The notes beneath the pieces are model-generated. The model was given only the letters and a program-made list of their open reading frames with translations. It was not told where the DNA came from and made no database searches. A stretch of DNA of 64,000 nt from Acidovorax delafieldii (GTDB lineage: Bacteria > Pseudomonadota > Gammaproteobacteria > Burkholderiales > Burkholderiaceae_C): NCBI RefSeq assembly GCF_007993815.1, contig NZ_VJWE01000011.1, forward strand, positions 124,001-188,000, given 5' to 3'. This document shows, in pieces, positions 22,582-31,633 of this stretch; within the stretch, counting starts at the first letter, position 1, and every line of letters begins with the position of its first letter. A program made the position numbers and the translations under genes.

Positions 22582-23586
22582 TCAGTAGAACTTCTTGAGG
22601 TCCATGCCGGCGTAAAGCTGGCCAACCTGGGCTTCGTAGCCGTTGAACATCAACGTCTTGCGCTTCTTGGCAAACAAGCCGTCTTCACCAATGCGCCGCT
22701 CGGTCGCCTGGCTCCAGCGGGGGTGGTCCACATTGGGGTTCACGTTGGAATAGAACCCGTACTCCTGCTGGGCCGCCTTGTTCCACGCGGTGCCTGGTTC
22801 CTTTTCGACAAAGCGGATCTTCACAATGCTCTTGGCGCTCTTAAAGCCGTACTTCCATGGCACCACCAGACGCACCGGTGCACCGTTCTGGTTGGGCAGC
22901 ACCTCGCCGTACATGCCAAAGGCCAGCAAAGTCAGAGGGTGCATGGCTTCGTCCATGCGCAGGCCTTCCACATAAGGCCAGTCCAGCACGCGCGAGCCGA
23001 CGAATGGCATCGTGGCCTTGTCGGCCAGGGTCACGAACTCGACGTACTTGGCGCTGCCCTGGGGCTCCACCCGCTTGATCAGCTCGGCCAGCGAGTACCC
23101 CACCCACGGGATGACCATGGACCAGCCTTCCACGCACCGCAAGCGGTAGATGCGTTCTTCCTGCGCGCTGAGCTTGATCAGGTCTTCAATGCCGTATTTG
23201 CCGGGCTTCTTGACCAGGCCCTCGACCTCCACCGTCCATGGGCTGGTCTTGAGGGTGTGCGCATTGCGGGCGGGGTCGGCCTTGTCGGTGCCAAATTCGT
23301 AGAAGTTGTTGTAGGTGCTCGCGTCCTTGTAGTCCGTGAGCTTCTCCATGGAGACCGCACCTGCCACCGCCGACTTGGCGCCCGCCAGAGGCGCCAGCTT
23401 GCCGGGACGCGTGACCGCCACCTGCTGCGCCAGGGCCTCACGGCCCGCACAGGCCGCCATTGCCGCACCTGCGGCACCGCCTGCCATCAGCTTGAGCATC
23501 TGACGGCGGTCTTCATAGACCGAGCGGGGGGTGATTTCGGAGGAATGTGGGTGGTGAAAACCCGAATCGCGCGAGGGGATCAGCAT
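22582..23586 (-). CDS. msrP: Periplasmic methionine sulfoxide reductase catalytic subunit MsrP
   Basis: This 334-residue molybdopterin enzyme reduces methionine sulfoxide in periplasmic proteins. It carries a twin-arginine signal ([24 protein letters not shown]) for folded export. The Moco ligand Cys lies in [14 protein letters not shown], and [37 protein letters not shown] and [20 protein letters not shown] are family signatures. The ATG at 23586 is preceded by GGAG at 5 nt; the longer frame has no site. It is followed by msrQ. Confidence 0.95.
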   Translation of the reverse strand: MLIPSRDSGFHHPHSSEITPRSVYEDRRQMLKLMAGGAAGAAMAACAGREALAQQVAVTRPGKLAPLAGAKSAVAGAVSMEKLTDYKDASTYNNFYEFGTDKADPARNAHTLKTSPWTVEVEGLVKKPGKYGIEDLIKLSAQEERIYRLRCVEGWSMVIPWVGYSLAELIKRVEPQGSAKYVEFVTLADKATMPFVGSRVLDWPYVEGLRMDEAMHPLTLLAFGMYGEVLPNQNGAPVRLVVPWKYGFKSAKSIVKIRFVEKEPGTAWNKAAQQEYGFYSNVNPNVDHPRWSQATERRIGEDGLFAKKRKTLMFNGYEAQVGQLYAGMDLKKFY

Positions 23587-23768
23587 GGTGGCTCCGGTGA
23601 TGTGGGGTGAGACAGCTGCAGCGGTAGAGCAGAACAACTGTTAGTTCGTTCCCTGGACCGCTCAGGTTACACCGAAGACGCAATAGTTGTTGCGCGCCAC
23701 CGAATGCCCGACATGCCTGCCGCGCCTGCCAACAATCTCGCGGGGAGTCGTTAGCAGGCCTTGAATCA

Positions 23769-25118
23769 TCACAGCGTGCCGTAGCTGTGCAGGCCGCTCA
23801 GGAACATATTGACGCCCAGGAACGCAAACGTTGTCACCGCCAGGCCAACCAGCGCCCACCAGGCGGACACGGTACCGCGCAAGCCCTTCATGAGCCGCAT
23901 GTGCAGCCACGCCGCGTAGTTGAGCCAGACGATCAGCGCCCAGGTCTCCTTCGGATCCCAGCTCCAGTAGCCGCCCCAGGCCTCGGCGGCCCACAGCGCA
24001 CCCAGCACCGTGGCGATGGTGAAGAACGCAAAGCCCACCGCAATGGACTTGTACATCACGTCATCCAGAATCTCGAACGAAGGCAGACGCGCCGCGATGC
24101 GCTTGCGCCCCAGCAGGATGCCCGCAACGATCAGCGCAGAAATGCCGAAGTACACCATCCAGTAGCTGCCGCCATTCTCCGTCGCCCCCTGGCGGAACAC
24201 GATGGGCTCGAAACACAGCACCACGCCCAGCAGCCACAGCGGCGCCAGCTTGTACCAACGGGTTTCGGTGGCCTGCTGCTTGATCAGGTAGGCAAACGCC
24301 ACCATGGCCGACAGCGCAAACGTGCCGTAACCGATGAAGTTGGCGGGCACATGCAGCTTCATCCACCAGCTCTTGAGCGCAGGGACCAGCGGCTGGATCT
24401 CATGCGCTTCGCGCACCACGGTGTACCAGAGCAGGAAGCCCACCGCCGCGCTCACCACCAGCATCACGAAGCCGCCCAGGGCGCGCGTGTCGTACTGCTC
24501 TTCGTAGTACAGGTAGAACGCCGCTGTCATCCAGCAGAACAGCACGAACACTTCGTAGAGGTTGCTCACCGGGATGTGGCCGATGTCCGGGCCGATCAGG
24601 TAACTTTCGTACCAGCGCACCAGGGTGCCAATGAGCGCCATGGCCACCGCCACCCACGCAATGCGCGAGCCCAGCATGCTCATGGTCTTGCCTTCGCCAC
24701 GTGCAAACATCCCCACCCAGTAAAACGCCGTGCTGATGAAAAACAGCATGCTCATCCACAGGATGGCCGACTGGCTGGACAGGAAATACTTGAGGCCGAA
24801 CACCGTGTCGGCCCGCGTCAGGCTGCCTGCCCCATCTTGCTGGTACAGGCCAATGGCCATGAGCGCCACGGCCGCCACCACCAGCATCAGAACGCGCAGC
24901 GGGCGCCAGAACCAGCCCAGCCAGATGGTGCTCGGAATGGCGCCCAGCAAAATGCCTTTTTCGTAGACATCCATGAAGGCCCCGTAGCGCTGCAGCGCAT
25001 ACAACGCCCCCACGGCCACGATGGCGGCAAACAGCCAGTCAAACCAGTTGCGGCGAGCGAAGAACCCCTCGTTCAGGGTGATCGTGGTGACGGTCGAGGA
25101 AGAAGTCGCGGTGTTCAT
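23769..25118 (-). CDS. ccsB: System II cytochrome c biogenesis protein CcsB/ResC (CcsA-type, WWD domain)
   Basis: The 449-residue polytopic protein carries the heme-handling motif WGGYWSWDPKETWALIVWLNYAAWLH near the C-terminus, with flanking conserved His. With ResB it exports heme and ligates it to apocytochrome CXXCH motifs. The ATG at 25118 overlaps the resB stop by 4 bp (ATGA), fixing the start; a longer open frame running into resB is an artefact. The opening MNTATSSSTVTTITLNEGFFARRNWFDW and repeated hydrophobic segments fit the long betaproteobacterial form. Confidence 0.95.
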   Translation of the reverse strand: MNTATSSSTVTTITLNEGFFARRNWFDWLFAAIVAVGALYALQRYGAFMDVYEKGILLGAIPSTIWLGWFWRPLRVLMLVVAAVALMAIGLYQQDGAGSLTRADTVFGLKYFLSSQSAILWMSMLFFISTAFYWVGMFARGEGKTMSMLGSRIAWVAVAMALIGTLVRWYESYLIGPDIGHIPVSNLYEVFVLFCWMTAAFYLYYEEQYDTRALGGFVMLVVSAAVGFLLWYTVVREAHEIQPLVPALKSWWMKLHVPANFIGYGTFALSAMVAFAYLIKQQATETRWYKLAPLWLLGVVLCFEPIVFRQGATENGGSYWMVYFGISALIVAGILLGRKRIAARLPSFEILDDVMYKSIAVGFAFFTIATVLGALWAAEAWGGYWSWDPKETWALIVWLNYAAWLHMRLMKGLRGTVSAWWALVGLAVTTFAFLGVNMFLSGLHSYGTL

Positions 25119-27268
25119 GCGGTGCCTTCGCGGGGCGATGCCCCGATCAGTTTCTGTGCGAGCTGGACAAACTCCTGGTCGCCATCCATGGTCTTGCGGT
25201 TGGTGGACAGGGCCATGGTGGCGTGGGTGCGGCCATCCTGCGGCGCCACCCAGACCCACACGCGCCGCTCGCGCACGTAGAGCATGGCAAAAACGCCCAG
25301 GATCAGCAAGGCGCAGCCCAGATAGACAACATTCTTGCCAGGGGCTCGCGCCACCTGGAACACGCTGGCCTGGACCTGGGTGAAGTCCTTGAGTTCAAAC
25401 GCCAGGGGTGCAGGGTAGATCTGCGCATCGCTGAGCGAGAGCACGGCCTGTGTCATGAAACCCCGGGTCTGCTCGTCCTGCGCCAATGGCGGAAGCCCCT
25501 CGCGCTGGCGCGACAGCTGGGCCAGCTCGAACAACGTGCCATTCAGAATGCGCACCAGGACCTCGCCTGCGCGCGCGCGCTCGGCCTCGGGCACATTGGC
25601 TTCCATGAAGTCCGACACGGCCTGCAGCCCGCCCGTGGGCTTGCCATCGACCATGCCCCGCCCCGCAAAGAGCGCCAGCGCACGCACGGCAGACTGCTGC
25701 AATTGCTCGGCCAGCTCCGGGCGCGAGGCATCCATGGCCTGGGACACATAGCGGCGCACCGCCTGCTCCCGGGCTTGCGGATCGGCCAGGGCAGCTTTCA
25801 TGCGCATGAAGCCATCCATGCTGCCCTTGTCGTCGGCTGGCACACGCAGGTAGCGGAAGGGCTCTGCCGGAGACTCGCGCACACCGAGCAGGAACACCGG
25901 CACGCCGTCGCCCGTGTCCACCGGCAGCATGTAGTTATGGAACTCGCGGGCCTGGCCAGCCGCATCACGCAGCTTGTAGCTCACGCTGGGGCCCACATTG
26001 CGCAGTTCTTTTTTGGTGGCGGTCTTGTTGGCTGCCCCCAGGCGCGACTCCACCGATTCGCGCAGGTTCACCTTGCGCACGTCTGCACCGCTGGCGCCAG
26101 GGCCAGCCCCACCAAAATTCTCGACGTTGATGGTGCGCAGCGCCGTGAACTCCAGCGTCAGCGTATCGCTGCCAGGGCCGCCGCCCTTGTTGGTGAGCTG
26201 GGTGGAGTTGCCCACCACACCCTCGACGTCGAATGCCTTGGCGCCCGCCACCATGGGCACGGCACGCAGCTTGAGGTGCGAGCCGCCGTCGTCAAAACTC
26301 GACTGATAGATCTCGATGCCCTTGTAGCTGGCCGGGTGGTTCACCTCGACGCGCGCGGGTGTCTTCTCTCCCGTGGCCTTGTCGTGGATGATGATCTCGC
26401 TGGCGAACAGCTTGGGCATGCCGGTGGAGTAGTGCTCCACGATGAACTTCTTGAGCTCGATCGCAAACGGCAGGTCCTGCAGCAACACGCCGTCGGACTG
26501 GCTCAGGATGGCGGTGCTCGACTGTGTGCCCTCTGCCACGAGCAGGTTGCCCCGGAAGGTGGGGTTGCGCTCGGACAGTCGGTGCTCGGGCTTCACATCG
26601 GCGATCAGCCCCCCCCCGGTGTAGACCGACTTGCCGCCCAGCAGCATCTGCGCACGCACGATGAGGTCGCCATCCAGCAGGCCGCCCACACACACCAGCA
26701 CGATGGCGCTGTGCGCTGCGATGTAGCCAATCTTGTTGGCGGCGCCAGCCTTGGCAGCCACCATCCAGCCGGTGCCTGGACCTGCGGCTGTGTCGCGCTG
26801 CTGCAGGCGCACCTTCCACCCGCCACCGGTCAGCAGTGTGCCAATGCGGCGTGCCTCGGCCTCGGCCGATCCGGGCAGATCGGCCTGCGCCTTGTGGTGG
26901 AACGCCTTGAGGCCCTGCTCGCGGATGTTTTCCTTGTAGGCCTTGAGGTCCACCAGGATCTTGGGCGTGTTGCGGGCAATGCACAGCGAGGTGCTGATCA
27001 CCAGGAACGCCAGGATCAGCAGAAACCACCAGGCGCTGTACACCGCGTTGAGCTGGATGGCGCCAAACAACTCGGCCCAGAACGGTCCGAACTGGTTGAC
27101 GTAGTTGGCCGAAGGTTCGTGCTGCTTGAGCACCGTGCCGATGACCGAGGCGATGCAGATCACCGTCAGCAGCGAGATGGCAAAGCGCATGGAAGACAGC
27201 AGCTCGACCCCGGCGCGCAGGGCCTGGGAGCCGGACTTCATTCGAAGGCCCTGGGTGTTGTCGGACAT
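25115..27268 (-). CDS. resB: System II cytochrome c biogenesis protein ResB
   Basis: The 717-residue ResB/Ccs1 protein works with CcsB. The N-terminus carries the signature ELLSSMRFAISLLTVICIASVIGTVLKQ and a second hydrophobic pair (AWWFLLILAFLVISTSLCIAR). A large periplasmic domain includes HPASYKGIEIYQSSFDDGGS, and the final membrane segment is VVYLGCALLILGVFAMLYVRERRVWVWV. The ATG at 27268 was chosen because an in-frame ATG 48 bp upstream sits in the stem of a strong terminator hairpin. It is the first gene of a unit resB-ccsB. Confidence 0.94.
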   Translation of the reverse strand: MSDNTQGLRMKSGSQALRAGVELLSSMRFAISLLTVICIASVIGTVLKQHEPSANYVNQFGPFWAELFGAIQLNAVYSAWWFLLILAFLVISTSLCIARNTPKILVDLKAYKENIREQGLKAFHHKAQADLPGSAEAEARRIGTLLTGGGWKVRLQQRDTAAGPGTGWMVAAKAGAANKIGYIAAHSAIVLVCVGGLLDGDLIVRAQMLLGGKSVYTGGGLIADVKPEHRLSERNPTFRGNLLVAEGTQSSTAILSQSDGVLLQDLPFAIELKKFIVEHYSTGMPKLFASEIIIHDKATGEKTPARVEVNHPASYKGIEIYQSSFDDGGSHLKLRAVPMVAGAKAFDVEGVVGNSTQLTNKGGGPGSDTLTLEFTALRTINVENFGGAGPGASGADVRKVNLRESVESRLGAANKTATKKELRNVGPSVSYKLRDAAGQAREFHNYMLPVDTGDGVPVFLLGVRESPAEPFRYLRVPADDKGSMDGFMRMKAALADPQAREQAVRRYVSQAMDASRPELAEQLQQSAVRALALFAGRGMVDGKPTGGLQAVSDFMEANVPEAERARAGEVLVRILNGTLFELAQLSRQREGLPPLAQDEQTRGFMTQAVLSLSDAQIYPAPLAFELKDFTQVQASVFQVARAPGKNVVYLGCALLILGVFAMLYVRERRVWVWVAPQDGRTHATMALSTNRKTMDGDQEFVQLAQKLIGASPREGTA

Positions 27269-27295
27269 GGGTGGGAGCGGTGTCTGCGAGGCGCG

Positions 27296-27340
27296 AAAGA
27301 AAAAGGGCGGGACCATCGCTGCGATGGACCCGCCCTTTTT
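27296..27340 (-). terminator. Strong terminator between cytochrome c4 and resB
   Basis: AAAAGGGCGGG and CCCGCCCTTTT enclose an inner CCATCGC/GCGATGG stem, giving a long, almost uninterrupted hairpin with A/T-rich edges suited to either strand. It lies about 75 bp after the cytochrome c4 stop and 28 bp before the resB start, so it should end the cytochrome c4 transcript. resB transcription would then have to start within or after it or depend on read-through. Confidence 0.8.
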
Positions 27341-27414
27341 GGGGTTGTTATTGGCGGTAGGTTCCGTGCCGCCCGGTCAATCAGGCCGGGTCATGACAAA
27401 TATCAAGCAATCAA

Positions 27415-28044
27415 TCAGCGCAGGCCGGCGATGTAGTCCGCCACGGCCTTGATTTCCTTGTCATTGAGCTTGGCAGCCACCTGGGTCATCTGAATGCTGT
27501 TGGCGCGCGAGCCGTCGCGGAACATGTTCAGCTGCGACACCGTGTAGTCGGCGTGCTGGCCCGACAGGCGGGGGTACTGCGCAGGGATGCCAGCGCCATT
27601 GGGGCTGTGGCAGCCAGCGCAAGCAGCGATCTGGCGGTCGGCAATGCCGCCACGGTAGATGCGTTCACCCATGGCAACCAGGTCTTTGTCCTTGGCAAAG
27701 CCGGCCTTGGCGGGCTTGGACGTGAGCCAGTAGGCGATGTTGCGCATGTCGTCATCCGACAGGGCTGTGGCGAAGCCCTTCATGATGGCGTTGTTGCGCT
27801 TGCCGGACTTGAATTCCTGCAGTTGCTTGACCAGGTATTCGGGGTGTTGCTGCGACAGCTTGGGGTTGGCCGCGATGGCCGAGTTGCCGTCGGCGCCGTG
27901 GCAGGCCGCACACACCGCAGTGAAGCTGGCCTCGCCCTTGACGAGATCCGGCTTGGCCGCTTTGGGTGCATCACCCGCTGCAAAGGCCGAAAAAACAGGT
28001 GCTGCCAGTGCGGCAGCCGTCAGCAATGAGGCGAGCAACTTCAT
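27415..28044 (-). CDS. Diheme cytochrome c4
   Basis: The 209-residue periplasmic cytochrome has signal peptide MKLLASLLTAAALAAPVFSAFA. Two cytochrome c domains carry CAACH (near residue 45) and CAGCH (near 140), each followed by a distal Met (AIMKGFATALSDDDM; SIQMTQVAAKLND). Members of the family transfer electrons from the bc1 complex to terminal oxidases such as cbb3. It neighbours the ResB/CcsB heme ligation genes it depends on, separated by a terminator, and is divergent from engB (72 bp). Confidence 0.94.
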   Translation of the reverse strand: MKLLASLLTAAALAAPVFSAFAAGDAPKAAKPDLVKGEASFTAVCAACHGADGNSAIAANPKLSQQHPEYLVKQLQEFKSGKRNNAIMKGFATALSDDDMRNIAYWLTSKPAKAGFAKDKDLVAMGERIYRGGIADRQIAACAGCHSPNGAGIPAQYPRLSGQHADYTVSQLNMFRDGSRANSIQMTQVAAKLNDKEIKAVADYIAGLR

Positions 28045-28116
28045 ATCGAGGGTGTGTGTTTATGTGCGCAAAACCTCGCGATTCTACAATGATGGTTCTT
28101 TCTCTCCCAACTCCCC

Positions 28117-28872
28117 ATGACGACACCCCCCTCCGCGCCAGTTGCTGGCTCTCTCCCGCCCGCACCTGACGCCAAAATCGCCATGGGCTGGATGCACACC
28201 GCCAGGTTCCTGACCACCGCGGCGCAACTGCACCACCTGCCGCCCATCGACGTGCCCGAAATCGCTTTCGTGGGCCGTTCCAACGCGGGCAAATCCACCT
28301 GCATCAACACCCTCACCCAGCAAAAGCAGCTGGCATTTGCCTCCAAGAAGCCGGGGCGTACCCAGCACATCAATTTGTTCTCGCTGGGCAAACAAGGGGT
28401 GATGGACGCCGTGCTGGCCGACCTGCCCGGCTATGGGTATGCCGCCGTATCGCGCTCGGACAAGGTGCGCTGGCAGCAGGTGATGGTGAATTACCTGGTC
28501 AGCCGCCCCGGCCTCACGGGCATCGTGCTGTTGTGCGACCCCCGCCTGGGCCTGACCGAGCTGGACGAGGCGCTGCTCGAAGTGGTGCGCCCCCGGGTCG
28601 AGGAAGGTCTCAAGTTCCTCATCGTGCTGACCAAGGCCGACAAGCTCACGCGCGCCGAACAGGCCAAGGTGCTGTCGATTACGCGACTGCACGCGGGTGG
28701 CGGCGAGGTGAAGATGTTCTCGGCACTCAAAAAGCAAGGGGTGGATGAAGTGGCCCAGCTGCTGTGGCAGTGGGCGCACCCGGTGAAGCCCCTCGCCGAA
28801 GAGCCCCCTGTTGCTGCTGACAGCGTCAGCCCCACCCAGCCGTCATCCACCGGCGAATCGGAGTCCAACTAG
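28117..28872 (+). CDS. engB: Ribosome biogenesis GTPase EngB/YsxC
   Basis: EngB is an essential-type GTPase for large ribosomal subunit assembly. G motifs are clear: G1 GRSNAGKST near residue 53, G2 region KKPGRTQHINLF, G3 DLPGYGYA and G4 LTKADKL; G5 is in FSALKKQG. The 251-residue length includes an N-terminal extension and an unstructured Pro/Ser-rich C-terminal tail. It is divergent from the cytochrome c4 gene, a frequent neighbour in betaproteobacteria. Confidence 0.96.
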   Translation: MTTPPSAPVAGSLPPAPDAKIAMGWMHTARFLTTAAQLHHLPPIDVPEIAFVGRSNAGKSTCINTLTQQKQLAFASKKPGRTQHINLFSLGKQGVMDAVLADLPGYGYAAVSRSDKVRWQQVMVNYLVSRPGLTGIVLLCDPRLGLTELDEALLEVVRPRVEEGLKFLIVLTKADKLTRAEQAKVLSITRLHAGGGEVKMFSALKKQGVDEVAQLLWQWAHPVKPLAEEPPVAADSVSPTQPSSTGESESN

Positions 28873-28908
28873 CCGCAAGCGCAATCGTTTCATGCGCTGG
28901 CAGCTACA
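28873..28908 (-). repeat. Dispersed TAGCTGCCAGCGC repeat, copy 2
   Basis: On the minus strand it reads GTAGCTGCCAGCGCATGA, then ATTGCGCTTGCGG. It sits in the short gap between engB and the alpha/beta hydrolase gene, directly before the latter's start codon. Confidence 0.6.
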
Positions 28909-28910
28909 GA

Positions 28911-29831
28911 ATGCATAGCGCCATGATCCAAGATTGCCCTGTTGACCTCCCCCACGGAATCACCCTGCACTGCCGCGTGAGCGGCATCCCCGGGCGCCCG
29001 GTGCTGTTGTTCCTGCACGGATTCCCCGAAGGGGCCTTCATCTGGGATGAACTGCTGCTGCACTTTGCCCGCCCCGAGAACGGCGGCTACCGCTGCGTGG
29101 CGCCCTACCTGCGCGGGTTTGGCCCGTCCAGCAGCCCACAGGCGGTGGATGCGTACCGCGCCAAGCACCTGGTGCAGGACCTGGTCGCGCTGATCGCCCA
29201 CGAATGCCCCGGCAGTGCGCTGGAATGCCTGGTGGCCCATGACTGGGGCGGCGCCGTGGCATGGAACCTGGCCAACCAGCAGCCGCAGCTGATGAAGCGC
29301 CTGGCTATCATCAACTCACCCCACCCCGGCGCCTTTGTGCGCGAGCTGTCGCACAACGCCGCCCAGCAGGCGGGCAGCCAGTACATGCATTTTTTGTGCA
29401 GGCCCGATGCCGAGGCCCTGCTGGCCGAAGACGACTTCCGCCGCCTGTTTGCCTTTTTCAACGCCCCGGACGGCAGCGCCCCCGCATGGCTGACCGACGA
29501 GGTGCGCGCCCAGTACCGGGCCCTGTGGCAACAGGGGTTGCATGGTGCCTGCAACTACTACCGGGCCAGCCCCATCCGCCCGCCGCGCGAGGGCGACCCC
29601 GGCGCCCAGGCCATCACCCTGCCCGAGTCGATGTTGACGGTGGACGTGCCCACGCTGGTGCTCTGGGGCATGGACGACCCCGCCCTGCTGCCCGGCTTGC
29701 TGGACGGCCTGCCCGGCTGGATCCCCCGGCTGCAGGTGCAGCAGGTGCAGCAGGCATCGCACTGGGTCGTGCACGAGCACCCCGAGCGCGTGGCCGTGGA
29801 GCTGCAGCGTTTTTTGCTATCTAAACAATAG
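28911..29831 (+). CDS. Alpha/beta hydrolase (epoxide hydrolase or dehalogenase-like)
   Basis: The 306-residue alpha/beta-hydrolase fold protein has the oxyanion-hole motif HGFPEGAFIWDELL near residue 36, the nucleophile elbow AHDWGGAVAW with Asp as nucleophile (near residue 109), and a C-terminal catalytic His in ASHWVVHEHPE. An Asp nucleophile followed by Trp (HDWGG) is typical of epoxide hydrolases and haloalkane dehalogenases. The exact substrate cannot be told. No signal peptide is visible. No clear ribosome-binding site precedes the ATG at 28911; an in-frame ATG at 28923 is possible. Confidence 0.8.
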   Translation: MHSAMIQDCPVDLPHGITLHCRVSGIPGRPVLLFLHGFPEGAFIWDELLLHFARPENGGYRCVAPYLRGFGPSSSPQAVDAYRAKHLVQDLVALIAHECPGSALECLVAHDWGGAVAWNLANQQPQLMKRLAIINSPHPGAFVRELSHNAAQQAGSQYMHFLCRPDAEALLAEDDFRRLFAFFNAPDGSAPAWLTDEVRAQYRALWQQGLHGACNYYRASPIRPPREGDPGAQAITLPESMLTVDVPTLVLWGMDDPALLPGLLDGLPGWIPRLQVQQVQQASHWVVHEHPERVAVELQRFLLSKQ

Positions 29832-29864
29832 CTATCAGCGCATGATGCACTAGCGCATCAAGCC
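29826..29864 (+). repeat. Dispersed TAGCTGCCAGCGC repeat, copy 3
   Basis: AATAGCTATCAGCGCATGA is followed, after a short spacer, by TAGCGCATCAAGCC. The copy begins at the stop codon of the alpha/beta hydrolase gene and lies between it and the convergent acyltransferase gene. Confidence 0.6.
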
Positions 29865-29879
29865 ATTTTTGCTGATATT

Positions 29880-30761
29880 TCAGCGGGAATACACGGAGGG
29901 CTCGCCCTCCGGGCGGGTCTTGAAGCGCTTGTGCACCCAGTAGTACTGCTCGGGCATGGTGTCGATCACGGCCTGCAGCTCGCGGTTCATACGGGCCGTG
30001 TCGGCCTCAGCGTCGTCGGTGGGGTAGTTGGCCCAAGCGGGCGAAACCTCGGCCACGTACCCGGTGGGCGTCATGCGCGAATACACACCCACCACCTTGG
30101 CGCGGCCCAGTCGCGCAAACCGCGACAGCGACGGAATGGTGGCTGCCGTCACGCCATAGAACGGCACAAACACCGAATCATTGCGGCCGTAGTCCATGTC
30201 GGGCAGCAGGTACAGCAAGCCCCCCTTGCGCAGGTTGGCGATGATGGGTTTGACGCCGTCCGAACGGTTGAGCATGCGCACATCGCCAAAACGCTGGCGC
30301 CCGGCCATGAACCAGGCATCCACCGCCGGATCAGGGTGGGTGGCAAAGATGGACGTGAACGCACGGCCGCTGCGCAGCGGCAAGGCCAGGCCACCCGCGT
30401 CCATGCCGTAGAAATGCGGCGCAAACAAGATGGTGGGCGTGTCGCCCTCCAGCTCGTGCACGGCACCCGTCAAACGCACACGCTGCTCCACCACCGAACG
30501 CGGCGCGGCCCACAGCCAGCTGCGGTCCAGCCAGGTCTGGCAGAACGCGACAAAGCTGGCCCGCGCCACGGCGCGGCGGCGCGCTTCGGTCCAGTCAGGA
30601 AAACACAGCGCCAGATTGCGCAACGCCACCCTGCGGCGGGGCGCCACCAGCACAAAGGCCGCCTGCCCCAGCAGCCAGCCCATGCCGCGCAACACCGGCA
30701 GCGGCAGCAGCGCCAGCACCCGCATGAACCACACACCCAAACGCCCTGTGAGGCCCTTCAT
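29880..30761 (-). CDS. LpxL/LpxM-family lysophospholipid (lipid A) acyltransferase, second copy
   Basis: The 293-residue inner-membrane acyltransferase adds a secondary acyl chain to Kdo-lipid A. The N-terminal hydrophobic anchor (MRVLALLPLPVLRGMGWLLGQAAFVLV) is followed by RRRVALRNLALCFPDWTEARR, the catalytic HX4D motif in APHFYGMDAGG, and LLYLLPDMDYG. The ATG at 30761 overlaps the upstream paralogue stop by 4 bp (ATGA), which fixes the start. The C-terminal YYWVHKRFKTRPEG is the usual family ending. Two tandem paralogues suggest two distinct acylation positions. Confidence 0.9.
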   Translation of the reverse strand: MKGLTGRLGVWFMRVLALLPLPVLRGMGWLLGQAAFVLVAPRRRVALRNLALCFPDWTEARRRAVARASFVAFCQTWLDRSWLWAAPRSVVEQRVRLTGAVHELEGDTPTILFAPHFYGMDAGGLALPLRSGRAFTSIFATHPDPAVDAWFMAGRQRFGDVRMLNRSDGVKPIIANLRKGGLLYLLPDMDYGRNDSVFVPFYGVTAATIPSLSRFARLGRAKVVGVYSRMTPTGYVAEVSPAWANYPTDDAEADTARMNRELQAVIDTMPEQYYWVHKRFKTRPEGEPSVYSR

Positions 30762-31621
30762 GCGGCGCCTCCGGCGGCAGGTTCGACCGGAGCAGCCTCG
30801 CCACGCGGCTGCTTGTAGCGGCCATAGCCCCACAGATATTGCTCGGGGCATTGGCGAATGAGGTGTTCCATGGCTTGGTTGATTTGCAGCACGGCCTGGT
30901 CCATCTGGTCGGACAGCGGCTGGGGCAAGGGCTCGAAATGCGTGACATATCCACGACCCCATGGCAGACGCTCGCAACGCGCCAGCACCACGGTCGCGCC
31001 GGTCTGTTGCGCCAGGCGCACGGCCAGGGTCATGGTGTAGGCGTCGCGCCCAAAAAAAGGTGCCCACTGGCCCTGCCCCTCGGGCGGCACCTGGTCAGGC
31101 AGCAGGCCCACGGCCTCGCCCCGGCGCAGGGCCTTGATCATCTGGCGCACACCCGCCAGCGTGGTGGGCACGGCCAGCATGCCGGGGCGGTTGCGTGCGG
31201 TCTCCATCACCTTGGCCAGCCAGGCCTGGCGTGCCGGGCGGTACAACACCGTGATGGGGCCACGCTCCGCGCTCCAGCGGCGTGCAGCGGCCTGGGCCGA
31301 CAGTTCAAAACACCCCTGGTGCGGGGTCAGAAATACGATGCCGCGACCGGCTGCATAGGCCTGCTCCACACAGGCTTCGCCCGTGAGTGCGCAGGGCATG
31401 GTCGCGCCCATCCAAAGGCGTGGCAGCTCGGCCACCATGCGGCCCGCATGGGCCACGGCGGCGCGCACATCGCCAAAGGCATAGCCCGCCAGCGCTGAGT
31501 TGGCGAGAAACCGGCGCCGGTAGGTGGGAGACGCCACAAACGCCACCCAGCCCATGGCCGCGCCCATGATGTGCAGCAACCACAGTGGAAATACGGAAAA
31601 GAATCGAAAGACGACTGGCAT
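30758..31621 (-). CDS. LpxL/LpxM-family lysophospholipid (lipid A) acyltransferase, first copy
   Basis: The 287-residue paralogue of the following gene has the N-terminal hydrophobic segment VFRFFSVFPLWLLHIMGAAMGWVAFV and the RRFLANSALAGY motif. Its catalytic motif is HX4E (TPHQGCFE), the Glu variant, while the next gene has HX4D. LLPDQVPPEGQGQWAPFFGRDAYTMTL and the ending QYLWGYGRYKQPRG are family signatures. It starts 132 bp from metK on the opposite strand, so the metK leader and this gene's promoter share a short divergent interval. Confidence 0.9.
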   Translation of the reverse strand: MPVVFRFFSVFPLWLLHIMGAAMGWVAFVASPTYRRRFLANSALAGYAFGDVRAAVAHAGRMVAELPRLWMGATMPCALTGEACVEQAYAAGRGIVFLTPHQGCFELSAQAAARRWSAERGPITVLYRPARQAWLAKVMETARNRPGMLAVPTTLAGVRQMIKALRRGEAVGLLPDQVPPEGQGQWAPFFGRDAYTMTLAVRLAQQTGATVVLARCERLPWGRGYVTHFEPLPQPLSDQMDQAVLQINQAMEHLIRQCPEQYLWGYGRYKQPRGEAAPVEPAAGGAA

Positions 31622-31633
31622 TAAAATGACGGG

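Noticed and set aside
27269-27316. Upstream ATG of resB at 27316
   Set aside because: It lies within the stem of the terminator hairpin and the extra residues do not resemble ResB; the ATG at 27268 is preferred.
22489-27436. Long + strand frames opposite msrP, ccsB, resB and similar ones opposite metK, pydC, pydB and preT
   Set aside because: These are antisense shadows of strongly recognised genes, with low-complexity compositions and no ribosome-binding sites or family features.
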